From Ascidia mentula (taxonomy: Eukaryota > Chordata > Ascidiacea > Phlebobranchia > Ascidiidae): DNA of 64,000 nt. How positions within the stretch are numbered: the first letter of the stretch is position 1; each line of letters starts with the position of its first letter. The notes beneath the pieces were generated by a model. That model was not told the DNA's origin, searched no databases, and was given only the letters and a program-made list of their open reading frames with translations. Shown piece by piece: positions 53,576-64,000 of the stretch. The translations under genes and the position numbers were made by a program. The DNA lies in NCBI GenBank assembly GCA_947561715.1, contig OX387204.1, positions 9,615,001 to 9,679,000 of the forward strand, given 5' to 3'.

Positions 53576-56500
53576 CCTCCCCGCCAATATTGGGTTATGG
53601 AACAACGCAAAATGACACTAATAACCATAAAATTTGGGAGGCTTCGGACGCCGTTTCGAGCGCCGGGGTAAACTCTCCCCGTGTGACAACTCCTGCGCCG
53701 CAGGTGAATGAGTATTGTCAGGACTAACGATAGTCTCAGGGGTGACCGTGTCGCGCGTATCGGCACGACCGGACTCTTCATCATCGGATGCATCGCGTGA
53801 TGTTGGGTTATCTGCTGGTTCATCTCCTGGCTCGTCATCTTGTGATGATGCATATCTGGGTCGAAGTTGGTCAATATGTCGTCTCCATATCGGACCTCGG
53901 GGAATAACTTTAACCCGAACACTTCGACTTCCGCAACGTTTGATGACCAGTGCGGGAACCCATCGTGGGTCTTTGTCATGCCGTGGTCCGTAATACAGTG
54001 CATAGCAAGGATCACCGACGTTGTATGTCCTGTTAACGCGTGTAGTGAAAACACCGTGTTTAACTCCTTGCAACTGCTTTTTCTGGACATCATGTACTGG
54101 AGAAGGCATCATGGTGTCAATCTTTGTTCGTATTTGCCTTCCGTTTAAAAGTTCACTTGGGAAGTATCCGCTACTGTTTGGTATACGGCGGTATTGCATG
54201 AGAAAAGTTCTCAATGCGTTCATGGGCGTCTCAGAAGACTTTCGTAATGCCTTCTTGAAAGTTTGCACCAAGCGCTCCGCTGCCCCATTGGTCGCAGGAT
54301 GATAAGGTGCGCCTGTAAGGTGAACAATCCCCCTTTCTTTGCAGTAGTTTCGGAACTCCTCCGATGTAAACGATGGTGCATTGTCGGACACTATTGAGTG
54401 TGGATATCCGAAATGCGCGAAATCTTGGTCGAGAAGATCCATTGTTGCTTTAGCGGTGATTGCTTGAGTACGGTGAATGCATGGATACTTCGTATAAGCA
54501 TCAATTACAACCAACCAGTTGTAACCCATAAAATTTATGGCATGGTCGACATGAATTCGACTCCATGGCTTCTCGGGTAGTATCCATGGATGTACGGGAG
54601 CCTTCGGCATTACGTTTCTGTGCTCATCACATGTGCCACACTTTCGACACATGTCCACAATGTCTCGATCTATGTTTGGCCAGTACACCACTGTCCTGGC
54701 CAGTTGCTTCATGCGCTGCATGCCGAAATGGCCCAAATGCAGTAGCTGCAAAACTTTGTCACGTAGTTTTGCTGGAATGACGATTCTGGAGCCATACATA
54801 AGAACTCCATATGACGTAGTGAGAAAATTACTCACTTTCCGGAATTCTTCCGTCGGTTCATCGGAAGATTGTCTTGGCCAACCTTCGTGCGTGTATTGAA
54901 TCACCTTGCTCAATATTGGGTCTTTTGAAGATTCTTTTCGTAGTGCTGAGGAGTCCATTTGCACTTGCATTCAGACTGTTTCGATGGCACAAACGATGTC
55001 TACGTCATCAGCACTTTCCTCTCCGTCGAAAGTTGTATCATCGCCTTGTGGAAGTCGGCTTAAAACATCAGCATTATTGTGTTCGTGGGTTTTTCTATAC
55101 TCGATGGTGTACTGAAATTGGTTCAAGAAAAGTGCCCATCGAGCCAACCTGTTGGCTGCCAAAGCTGGTGTAGGCTGTTGCGGACCAAATAAAGACATCA
55201 GTGGTTTATGATCCGTTATCAGGATGAATCTTCTTCTAAACAAATATTGAAAGAACTTCTTTAGAGCGTAAACGATTGACAAAGCCTCCTTTTGAATTTG
55301 ACTGTAATTCCTCTGGCTTTGTGTCAAAGTTTTAGAAACATTGGCAATTGGTCGCTCACTGCCGTCGGGAAAACGGTGAAACAACGTAGCACCAATTCCA
55401 ACACTTGATGCGTCACAGGCAATACCAACAGGAATGGATGGATTGAAATGAACCAACACTTGGTCTCTGGATAGTAAGTCCTTCAGCTGATTGAAAGAAC
55501 GTTCTTCTTTGTGACTCCATTTCCAAGGAATGCCTTTCTTTGTGAGACGGTAGAGTGGTTCTGCTACAGTTGAAAATTCTGCAGGCAAAAATTTTGCATA
55601 AAATTGTACAGATCCAAGGAAAGACCGCAGCGTCGGTACATCGTGCGGAGCAGGCATACGTTGTACAGCGTCGACTTTGGAACCCTTCGTGATGCCCTTG
55701 TTGGAGAGAACATGGCCAAGGTACTCAACCTGCTGTTGAGCAAATTTGCATTTTTGCTTCCTGCAACGTAAGCCTTTGTCTTGGAGCCGTTGCAACAAAC
55801 GTTTGAGATTGTGAAGGTGGTCCTTGGCAGACGAACCACTGACCAATATATCATCTAGATATACTGCTACACCCGGTAGGTCTTTAGTGATATCATCCAT
55901 AATTTCTTGAAAATAAGCTGGCGCAGAACTGATACCAAAAGGCAATACGTGAAGCCATAACCACCACCTAACTTCCGCATTAAATCTTCTGGTAATGGCA
56001 ATGGGTGACGATGAACTTCCAATTGTGAATTGACAGTCACGGAATAATCACCACAAATTCTTAAAGCAGGCTTTTGCGAAGAAGTGATTGATTTGCGGAC
56101 CGGAACTATTGGCGTACCCCAGTCGTTGAACTTCACTGGAGTCCAAATTCCTTTGCTTATCCCGGAATCTAAAACCTGGGACAAATCACTCTGCATAGCG
56201 AACGGAACTGAACGCGGTTTGCAGAAAACTGGTTTTGCGTCGTCCTTAAATTGTACCTCCAGTTCATAATCTTGAAGACAGCCTAAATTGGGCTTAAACA
56301 GTTCTGCGAATTCACTGCACAACTTGACACACTCTTCATGTAGTGATATGTCTTGCGGTTCTTGAGCGGTTACGGCTTGTAATACCTCTGCAGCTTGTAA
56401 GCTTGACTTGCCGTACAGAACTTTGTCCAACGAAATACCCATTTTCTGTATTCCGTTCCGCCCCACCAAATTCAAACGTGGAATGTCGCAGACGTTGAAA

Positions 56501-57845
56501 TGAAGGTAAGCTACTTTTCCGGAATCTGCATAACTGGTAGCAGACGTAAATGTGCCCATTACCGGCAAGTTGTGCCTGCTTGCAGACTGATACTGGGATG
56601 TTGCTTTGTGCAGCTGTGGAGAACCAATCTTCTTCCATGTTTCTTTTGACAGAAAATTTCCGCCGGTAGCTGTATCAAGTTCTATGTTCAGCGAACGATC
56701 GTTGATGCAAATTGGAACTTCCAACTTGGGCGTGGCTGCTTCAATACTGGAAACGCAATTCAGTTTCTCAATTCTTTTAACGCCATGGGACGAGCGCTGT
56801 CGAATCTTTTTGCGGCAAACGGATTCCAAGTGTCCAGTTAGGTGACAAAAATGGCAGGTTGCATTCTTGAAACGACATTCGGAAGCCTGATGCGAAGTCT
56901 TGCCACATCGATAACATTTCCTCCCTTCAGGTAATTGCACCGTCCTCGAATCCACTTTACGTTTCTCCCACGGCTTAGCTGTAGCACGTACCTTGAACAC
57001 CGAAGTCGATGGCTGCATCCCGTAAACAGTTTCTTTAGCCACTTTGGCAGCATCTTCGGTTTCAACCGCAATGTCAATCGCACGAGCAAAACTCAAGTCG
57101 TCATCCTTTGTCCTAAACAGAGCTTTTAAAACCGCCTCGTTTTCAATGGAACAGATAAAACGAGTGCGTAAAGCTTCATCCAAGGGATCTGTGATGGATG
57201 CAAAGTCGCAAGTTGCTGCGCTTTGTCGAATGCGAACAGCGAACTCTTGAATTGTTTCTCCCGGCTTGCGCTTCATGTCGGTCCAAAACTTGAACCTTTC
57301 GCGGACTATGAAACGTTTGGGGTCAAACTGAAACTTCATATGTTGGACGATTTCTTCTAACGTGAGCTCATTGATGTCTCTTGGTGGCGATTCCTGTGCA
57401 GCCAAATTGAAAAGCATCTTGTACACCGTTGAAGATTGATTCGTCAAAAATACCTTGGCCAGTCGATCGTCAGGTACCAAATGAGCTTTGGCAAACGTGC
57501 AAAACCGGGACCAGTAGTCAACCCACAGCTCTGAAGTCGAATCAAAAGGCAAAAAATTTGGCGTATTTAGATGAGTTACCGTTGATGCCGTTCCTTCCGT
57601 CGATCCTTCACTCGAGCGAGGCTTCCCCAGAATTGCTATCATCGCCTCCATTTGTTCTTGGTGTCGACGTTCTTGTTCTCCGTGTTGTTCTTGGTGTCGA
57701 CGTTCTTGTTCTTCAAGTTGACGTTCTTGAACTTCGCGATGACGTTCTTGGGCTTCGCGTTGACGTTCTTGGGCTTTAAGTTGACGTTGCATCATCTCCA
57801 CAAGCTTCTCCATGACCAGAAATCCCATCCTCGTCGCCAAATAAC

Positions 57846-58078
57846 TGTTGTATTCTTCAGTCACAAACAGTTCAAGTGTATTGATACAAAACGGTGCGCA
57901 GGTTTTATAGGCAAAGCCAACACGCGAACAACGCCAGGAACGCAATTATTAGCCACTGAGGTGCGCAGTACATCCACAGGCGTGAGTCGCATTGCCAGAC
58001 ACGCTGATTGCACGGCGAGTCTTAAGCGCCGTTTTGTAAGGTCAACTTTGGGACACATAATGATACAATTACACAACA
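57846..58078 (-). repeat. 5' LTR of the gypsy element
   Basis: 233 bp. On the minus strand it is followed by GTTATTTGGCGACGAGG, where the primer-binding site should lie. Confidence 0.93.
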
Positions 58079-58640
58079 GTGTCATTGTTAAAAGTAGAGT
58101 TCGTTGGGCTGAATACGGTGGGAAAAATAATTCATATTTTTTAAATCTTAAAAAAAGAAGGATGGAGAAAAAGTAAATAGCTAGATTGATGCATAAAAAT
58201 GACGTACAAACCGATCAAACCGCGATTCTACAACAACTCTCAGAATATTTTGAAAACCTTTATAAAAAATAAACTATCCCAGGGCAAACCAAGAAAAAAC
58301 GTGAATATCTGGACACAATTCCCACTTTAGTGTTAAGCGACGTTGATCGCGAGTCATGTGATTGTAGGGTTTTAAAAACAATGAAAAACAACATGTCGCC
58401 TGGATTGGATGGGTTTTCAGATTAGTGTTACAAAATGTTTTGGGAATGTTTAAACGGCAAAATGGTTGATCGGCATTTAACTACGCTTTTAAAATTCGGT
58501 TCCTTTTCGGGACAAATGGCCTGGGGGGGTTGTAACCTTGTTATCTAAGCCTGAAAAAAAACATTGCACCCAGAGATTTGTAGAACTATAACATAACAAT
58601 TCCGATCAATTTTATCAAATCAATTAGATAAACTCTATAC

Positions 58641-59815
58641 TTTTGTTTGGGGATTAAACTGGAAGAGGGCAAGTAGAATGTATTATGTGCAAAGATTGAA
58701 GAAGGAGGAATATATATGATAGACATTTGAGTCTTGTAGCCTATAAGTACAGCGATTCCCTTAGATAAGAAAAATTTGAATCCGAATTTTATGGCTCCGT
58801 GGAAAACTGTTAAAACAACTATAACATCAAAACAAAATGGTATGCATTGCATGCAGTGATCTCACGGTAAGCAATAAAATTATTAAAGCAGCATCTCTTC
58901 TTACATCCAATAACGAGTTAGAAGAGTGCAGTTGCTCTTCAGAAAGAACGCGATTATATGAAACTGGTCACGCATAATAGACACTGGAAAGCGTTTAGAA
59001 AAACTGGCATTTTAGCAACGATATATACAACGAAATGGTACGAGTGAAACGTCGAATATAGGATATAAGCCAACGGCCAAAGACTGATACGGCACGTTTA
59101 ATAATTTGTACTGGAAATAATTCGTCCGCTAATACTTGTTAACGTACACGTTAGTGCGAGCTGGTGCGCAAATCCAATGAGGGGATTTGTATTGACCATT
59201 TTCCGAATTGGTACGGTTTTGGTTTCGTGTTTGGCTTACGGTTTGCCTACTCGGTCATTGTTTGTGTTTTTGCTGTAGTGATATAATTGTAATGCGCTGA
59301 ATTCACCAATGTTTGTTTCGTAGTAGGCTATCCCATTTTTGTGCATAAATTCCAACTTGCCAATGTGGGCTCTGTAGGGATTTAGCCTGCTACATTGCGG
59401 TAGACTAACTCTTAACTATACTTCGAGGGCGCTAACTCACGAGTCTCAATAATTTAATGACAGAAGTGTCTTATTGAAATAGAACAAAGGGTAGTATCAA
59501 TAAGATAGAACCCAGGTTAACAATACACATAAATATTTATGATTAGGCATAGTCTACACGGGAAATAGGTCGTAAACAGGAAACGAATGATTGATACTAG
59601 ATCGGAAGGCGATGCAGATATTCTTATTCATCAATGATATTATTGGGTAAAATCTTGCAAAAAGGTGGTAAACAAGTTTGCAAGATTCCCTGCAACTATG
59701 TGACGTAGCATCTTGAAGTCCCGCGACGATATCGACACAGTTTCAAGCACCGATATTCGGATTCCGTTTAGGACCTATATGGCAATTAAACCAAACGAAT
59801 CATGTTTTCAAGGCC
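58641..59815. other. Intergenic; nothing recognised
   Basis: May include further decayed LINE sequence at its left side. No gene supported. Confidence 0.3.
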
Positions 59816-59965
59816 CCTCTGCAATATAAGCCTGTCGACTGTTCCGCTTGTTTCCCAAAAGACGTTGCTGGGTCTTGTGACTCATATGGGGACCTAATAT
59901 TCTTAAAAGTTAAAAAAAAATATTGCTCCTGGATGGGAAACTACACAGCATATGTGCTGACTCAA
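59816..59965 (+). repeat. Second copy of the repeat at 4467-4620
   Basis: Shares CGACTGTTCCGCTTGTTTCC, CGTTGCTGGGTCTTGTGACT, CATAT or TATAT, and TAATATTCTT...AGTTAAA in the same order and orientation as 4467-4620, with scattered differences. Family unknown. Confidence 0.75.
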
Positions 59966-60532
59966 CCGTGAAATTAACCTCACCAGTTGGTTAGTGACGT
60001 CCTCTATTGTGACAGAGGATCGATTAAAGGTGGGCATTTCCCGCCGGCGAAACTTGTTTTAATAGAAATACAAGTATGCGTCCTTAAATATGGAAATATT
60101 CCACTAAATATATTAAATATGTAAACTTACCACTCGGTACATCGCAATACACGTAAGTGGTGTGATACGCGGATAGTTGTTTTCAATGCCCAAACTGAAA
60201 TTTCAAGATGAAAAAGCAAATTGTGGGTTGATGTATTATTTATTGTATTTCAACAATGCACAAAACGCAACACTGATGGTATTTTTAAATAAACTTTGCA
60301 TAGACGTACATATGTCAGTACTTACAATAAAAGTATAATAATATACAATAAATGCCAAATCTTTTATAGTACAAAATGAGGTGATTTTTGTAATTTCTTA
60401 TAAAAAATATTATTTTAAACAACTATTAAAATTATTTTAGTAAATCATTTTATGTTTAAAATAATCAAAACTGTTACTTGAAAAATATTTCATTTCCTCA
60501 GTAATTGACTAAATTTTTTCATCATGCTTACA

Positions 60533-63500
60533 CTAAAGTAAACCACCACACCAAAGCAGCGCACACACAGTAATAAAAACCATAACTTGTATGCCATAGA
60601 CTTTTCTTATCTTCACTGACTTTACTTGACGTACATTTCCACATTCCTTCGGAAAGCAACCCTTTTCTTTAAAATGTTTTAAGTATGCTTCCTTTTCTTG
60701 AAATAAAGTATATATCCAATCTTCATTGACTGATGTATGGTCCGAGGCTAAAAGATTTTCAATGGGAAATATTCTGCCAAAAAATCGGGAAGACAGTTCT
60801 GCCATTGATATTTTACTTTTACTTACTTACTAAGAGCTTTTAATTACGACCACTGGGATACAGACAAATTATTTAATACCTGTAATGAACTGTAGTTTCT
60901 TGCACACCAAAGCAACCTAACATATACTGAACAGAACTCATTGACCTTTTGTACCCGATGGTAATATCCACAAGCCATTTTAAATGTTTTGTTTCATTTG
61001 TCTGTGTTTCTGTTATAAAAGTAAAAAAATACAGAATTCTGCCATCATGTTATGGGTATCATTGCTTAAATGTGCATAATTTTAAATTAAATAGTTTTCA
61101 CATGTAAGTATTATTTTGTCGTATGAAATAAACTCCTAAAATATTTTTAAGCCAAAATAGTTATAAGTGAAACTTAAAAAACTAATGCAGCAACATCTAT
61201 TTTTAACTTCATTTATTTAACCCCACTAATGTTTAACATAAGGCAGCAATGACAATTAGACGTCACCTTTTGGGGACTATATCAACTAAATGTTAAGAGA
61301 TAAAAAAAAATTTGCAATGCGGCAACAAACGAAATCCAAAATCAATACAAATAATATGGGTTGGTGGAAAAGTTGCGTTGCATTTCCAGGATTTGGGGTG
61401 TCGACATTTTTTTGGGGAATACCCCGATTTTCGCTGTAAATTAAGGTTAATTGTGGTCGAGCATTGCAAAATACGAGCGCAATGTGAATTTTTGCAGTCG
61501 TGCTTGAACCGTAATTTTATTACCCTTACTTTAAAAGAAAGGTCTTTGCAACCGAAAAAGGGATTAAATGTAGGTGTAGGCAAGAAAACATGCAAATCAA
61601 AACTATTATGCATGCGGTGGCCCGCTGTCCACCCTTGTACATTTGCATGCGCTAACAGTTTTAAACTTTAAAAGGCACATGTGTAATATTTACAATGTGT
61701 TCAACAACTAAACTAAATCGACTTTTCACAGAGGGAGGGCAACAACATGTATGACCACTGAAAAAAAAAAATTTATGGAGTTTGACGAAAAATGGCACTT
61801 GATTCATAACAATGCAACATGTTTGGCAACAATGCCATGTGTTTGTTAACAATGCTCTGTGTTAGATAACAATGGCTAGCTTAAGCAATATACTGGACCC
61901 TTGGACCCCCGTGGATACGCCTATGTGTGTAGTCATACTTTTTGTTGTGTAGTAACAATTATAAAGTTGGAACTTTTATGTGAGCTGAGAGAACCTGGCA
62001 AATAAATATATACTAAAAAATAAAATCAAACTTGAATATGTGGTAGTAATGCCCTGAAAATGTACTAATTCGTTAAATGATGATAATCATACAATTGAAA
62101 AGGTATTGTTGAAAAAATATGTAATAATTGTCCCAAACCTTTGTCACTTTGTTCATTCGGAATGCCATGAGGTTGATCATTAAACTTGGTGGTTTTCTGT
62201 GGAAGCAATGTGTTTACAATGCACTGCAATGCTCCTAACCTTGGATATGTCACATTTTCAAGTACTGGAAGGTCTCTTTTTTTGGCAAATCTAAATAAAT
62301 TATTTTGTTTTTTATGTTTTTTAGATGTTTTTTTTAAAAATACCTAAAAAATAAAAATACCAGCACTTGTTTAATTGGAAGCAGTTTTTAGCAAATAAAA
62401 TATACTCATAATAGAATAACTGAAGTGGCACTTTGGAGGTAAAATACATCTTTCATGGATGTAGTTGCAAGCAAACATTGTTTGCTTACCACTTAGCTGT
62501 TACCACTGTATGTGTTAAATTGAATCAGCTCATGGGAAAAGGGTACTTTGGCACTAAATGCCTAATTAGTTCTATAACTACAACATTTTACAAGAAAGAA
62601 AGTATTGTTTAAATAAACTTAGTTTTCAAAATACATTTTAGTGTAATTCATAATTTAACAGGGAAATGTTAACAGGTAAGTTTCCCGATTTCCTACTTTG
62701 GGTTAATTTTTGATAAGGGCTTCATAATAATTTATCAGGCTATTTAAATCCATGAAAATGCACAAACCTCTGACTTCCTGCCCTGCGCTTAAACAAAAGA
62801 CCACCTTCTGGAAACAAAATAAACCACTTATGACATCTTTGCCAGTTGTTTGTTTTAAGATTTGTTTTTAGCTGTGAAACTTGTAATTCAACAGATTCAT
62901 CTACTCCAAGTTTTAAAAAGGTAGGTAGTTTCCTTGCATCAGTACCCTTATTGGGAGAGAAAGTAGACTTAATATAAGCAATGTATTATTTTTTGTTATC
63001 AAATATTACTTGTAACAGAAAAATGTCACCATGGCATTTGGCAACCCAACCAAAATTAAAGTATTGAAATATCCAATCCATAATCCAATTTGTTGTCTGG
63101 AACACAGCCATATTCTGCAGACGTCAATAAAAATACTTAGTTATATTAATGGTTTGTTACAAATCAAATTGTTGTTTCTTGCATAATAAACTGAAACATA
63201 TTCAAATATCAGGACTGACAAAACTATTATGGTAATTAAGTCATGTGTATCAAGCAAAAAAAAGAGGTTTCATAGGTTTTGTCCAGAGCTGTCCTTATTT
63301 CTAAGATTTGTCCTTATATTAATGTTTTAGTCTTATTAAAGACTGGCCAGTAAAACATCTGTAAAATGTAGTAATATTTGAGTTGATTCCTATTTAGTTG
63401 TCTTTATTTTCTGTTTCACAACGATGGCTGCCTGGTTTTAACACAAACATGAAATTTCAATTATACATATAACTCGAAATCCCTATGAGGCAATATCTGT

Positions 63501-63946
63501 TTTAAACCATACTCCCTAGTTATCCAAAAAGCAAAATGTAACTGAAATATGGTTTGCTATACGAATGCAAGGTTGAAGCATGAAAATGCAAAAAAGCAAC
63601 TTTTGTCCAAATTTGCAAAGATCTAGATTAAATATTCCAGGTTATCTTAGGGTTTTTGTAAGATTGCGAATAATTTGTACTTCCTATTTTATTTGAATTA
63701 GACAGTTCCAACTTAACCAAATCTGGATTATCCAAGTTCTACTGTACTTACATATTAAAGGGTGTTTGTCAATAAATACATTGATAAGTGTTTTTGGTCA
63801 TATAAATTTCAATCATCTGGTTTATTATGAAATACATACATGAAGACATTTCATAATAGTCCCAATATCTGTAGGAGTTTGGTGATTGGCAATTAATAAT
63901 ACTCCATCATGCTTCAGGGTACTTATATCTCCTCCACTTTCAAATA
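60533..63946 (-). CDS. LPGAT1: LPGAT1-like lysophospholipid acyltransferase (C-terminal part)
   Basis: ER-membrane acyltransferase of the PlsC superfamily; LPGAT1 acylates lysophospholipids. Six exons join in phase: 63840-63946, 63010-63114, 62768-62946, 62139-62290, 60880-61009, 60533-60773, coding about 304 residues; human LPGAT1 is 370, so about 65 N-terminal residues lie beyond the window. Motif I is NHQTPTD (NHx4D, catalytic His/Asp) in the first visible exon. Then MDWIFQYFNFGWV, HGDIF, and motif III WFILFPEGG. FAKKRDLPVLENVTYPRLGA is the LPGAT1/LCLAT1-type block. VHYRIFPIEN and EDWIYTLFQEKEAYLKHF are characteristic of the subfamily C terminus. A final hydrophobic segment VMVFITVCALLWCGG fits a C-terminal membrane helix. 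LCLAT1 is the alternative, but the VHYR...W.Y..F.EKE arrangement favours LPGAT1. Confidence 0.9.
61290..61930. repeat. Interspersed repeat in an acyltransferase intron
   Basis: Lies between exons 60880-61009 and 62139-62290. It has spaced AACAATG motifs at 61808-61875 and ends GGACCCCCGTGGATACGCC, related to 8440-8900 in the DDX6 gene. The left end may be near 61300. Confidence 0.4.
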
Positions 63947-64000
63947 CTGCTCAAGAAAAAAGTTTTGTCTTGTTGTTTATACAAATCTACTGATCAGTGT

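Larger units (their letters stand above)
53343..58078 (-). mobile_element. Ty3/gypsy LTR retrotransposon, nearly whole, recent
   Basis: Fossil or recent LTR element in minus orientation. The LTRs (53343-53575 and 57846-58078, 233 bp each, TGTTGT...ACAACA on the plus strand) look identical. The flanks GTGTC at 53338-53342 and 58079-58083 are a 5-bp target duplication. Parts read leftward: gag with a Glu/Gln/Arg-rich coiled coil and CCHC knuckles (about 57.9-56.8 kb), protease (about 56.7 kb), reverse transcriptase and RNase H (about 56.1-55.0 kb), integrase with HHCC and D,D-E core (about 54.8-53.7 kb). A purine-rich tract GGCGGGGAGG abuts the 3' LTR. It looks almost whole with about two breaks. 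Identical LTRs imply a young insertion. It lies within the LINE. Confidence 0.93.
52790..58640 (+). pseudogene. Decayed LINE (L1-like) split by the gypsy insertion
   Basis: The left piece (52790-53337) translates to endonuclease-end features: LDFILVTDNVRGKCE, then PSVRSDHNIVKLEINL (the SDH...V.L motif). It continues with a charged helix KQKEIESRLESLN. The right piece (58079-58640) continues into reverse transcriptase features: VRWAEYGGKNNSYFLNLKKR, LSEYFENLYK, MKNNMSPGLDGFSD. These match the L1-type order endonuclease, linker, reverse transcriptase. Several frame changes and stops are present; neither end of the element was found. Confidence 0.75.

Noticed and set aside
53308-53727. Plus-strand frames over the LTRs (also 57652-58176)
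   Set aside because: Antisense readings of LTR and gag sequence.

Overview
This window looks like nuclear DNA from a metazoan invertebrate. It is AT-rich. The host genes are split by short introns with ordinary GT-AG ends and code for conserved animal proteins. A compact chordate such as an ascidian tunicate is my best guess. The reasons are human-like protein lengths, small introns, and splice-acceptor-like sequences lying just upstream of several start codons, as expected with spliced-leader trans-splicing. The species assignment is inference. Protein names come from recognising the translated sequence against remembered families; no search was run.

Host genes from left to right: (1) part of a TALPID3/KIAA0586-like centrosomal coiled-coil gene, minus strand, three exons between 425 and 1412. 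(2) DDX6, a DEAD-box RNA helicase, minus strand, 12 coding exons from 11956 down to 5773, apparently complete at 431 codons. (3) UFD1, plus strand, nine coding exons 25095-27685, about 306 residues. (4) KRTCAP2, plus strand, single coding exon 37382-37783. (5) TRAPPC11, plus strand, ten coding exons 46762-51339, 1128 residues. (6) LPGAT1-like acyltransferase, minus strand, 63946 down to 60533, with its N-terminal exons beyond the right edge. These are unrelated housekeeping genes (mRNA decay, ERAD, N-glycosylation, vesicle trafficking, lipid acyl transfer) and form no shared pathway.

Most of the rest is mobile DNA. 13491-19546 is a decayed BEL/Pao element that holds a hAT-type element, itself holding a second one, each with an exact 8-bp target duplication. 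10448-11571 and 20534-21144 are further hAT-type elements with target duplications. 22795-23690 is a hAT transposase fossil. 29145-34915 is a large ACGT-rich element bounded by short CCCAGCAAACA inverted ends; it contains a 34-copy, 71-bp satellite. 40250-42000 and 42196-46385 are two related structures built of inverted ~210-bp unit arrays. The second has terminal inverted repeats of about 360 bp, a two-exon SGNH-hydrolase-like gene and an inserted Penelope-like fragment. 53343-58078 is a young Ty3/gypsy element with indistinguishable LTRs and a 5-bp target duplication, sitting inside an older LINE.

The most striking small feature is a textbook type I hammerhead self-cleaving ribozyme at 21443-21497, with all core nucleotides and three stems visible. 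A degenerate hammerhead-like sequence lies near the end of the Penelope fragment, and a perfect-arm palindrome with the same kind of core lies in a UFD1 intron.
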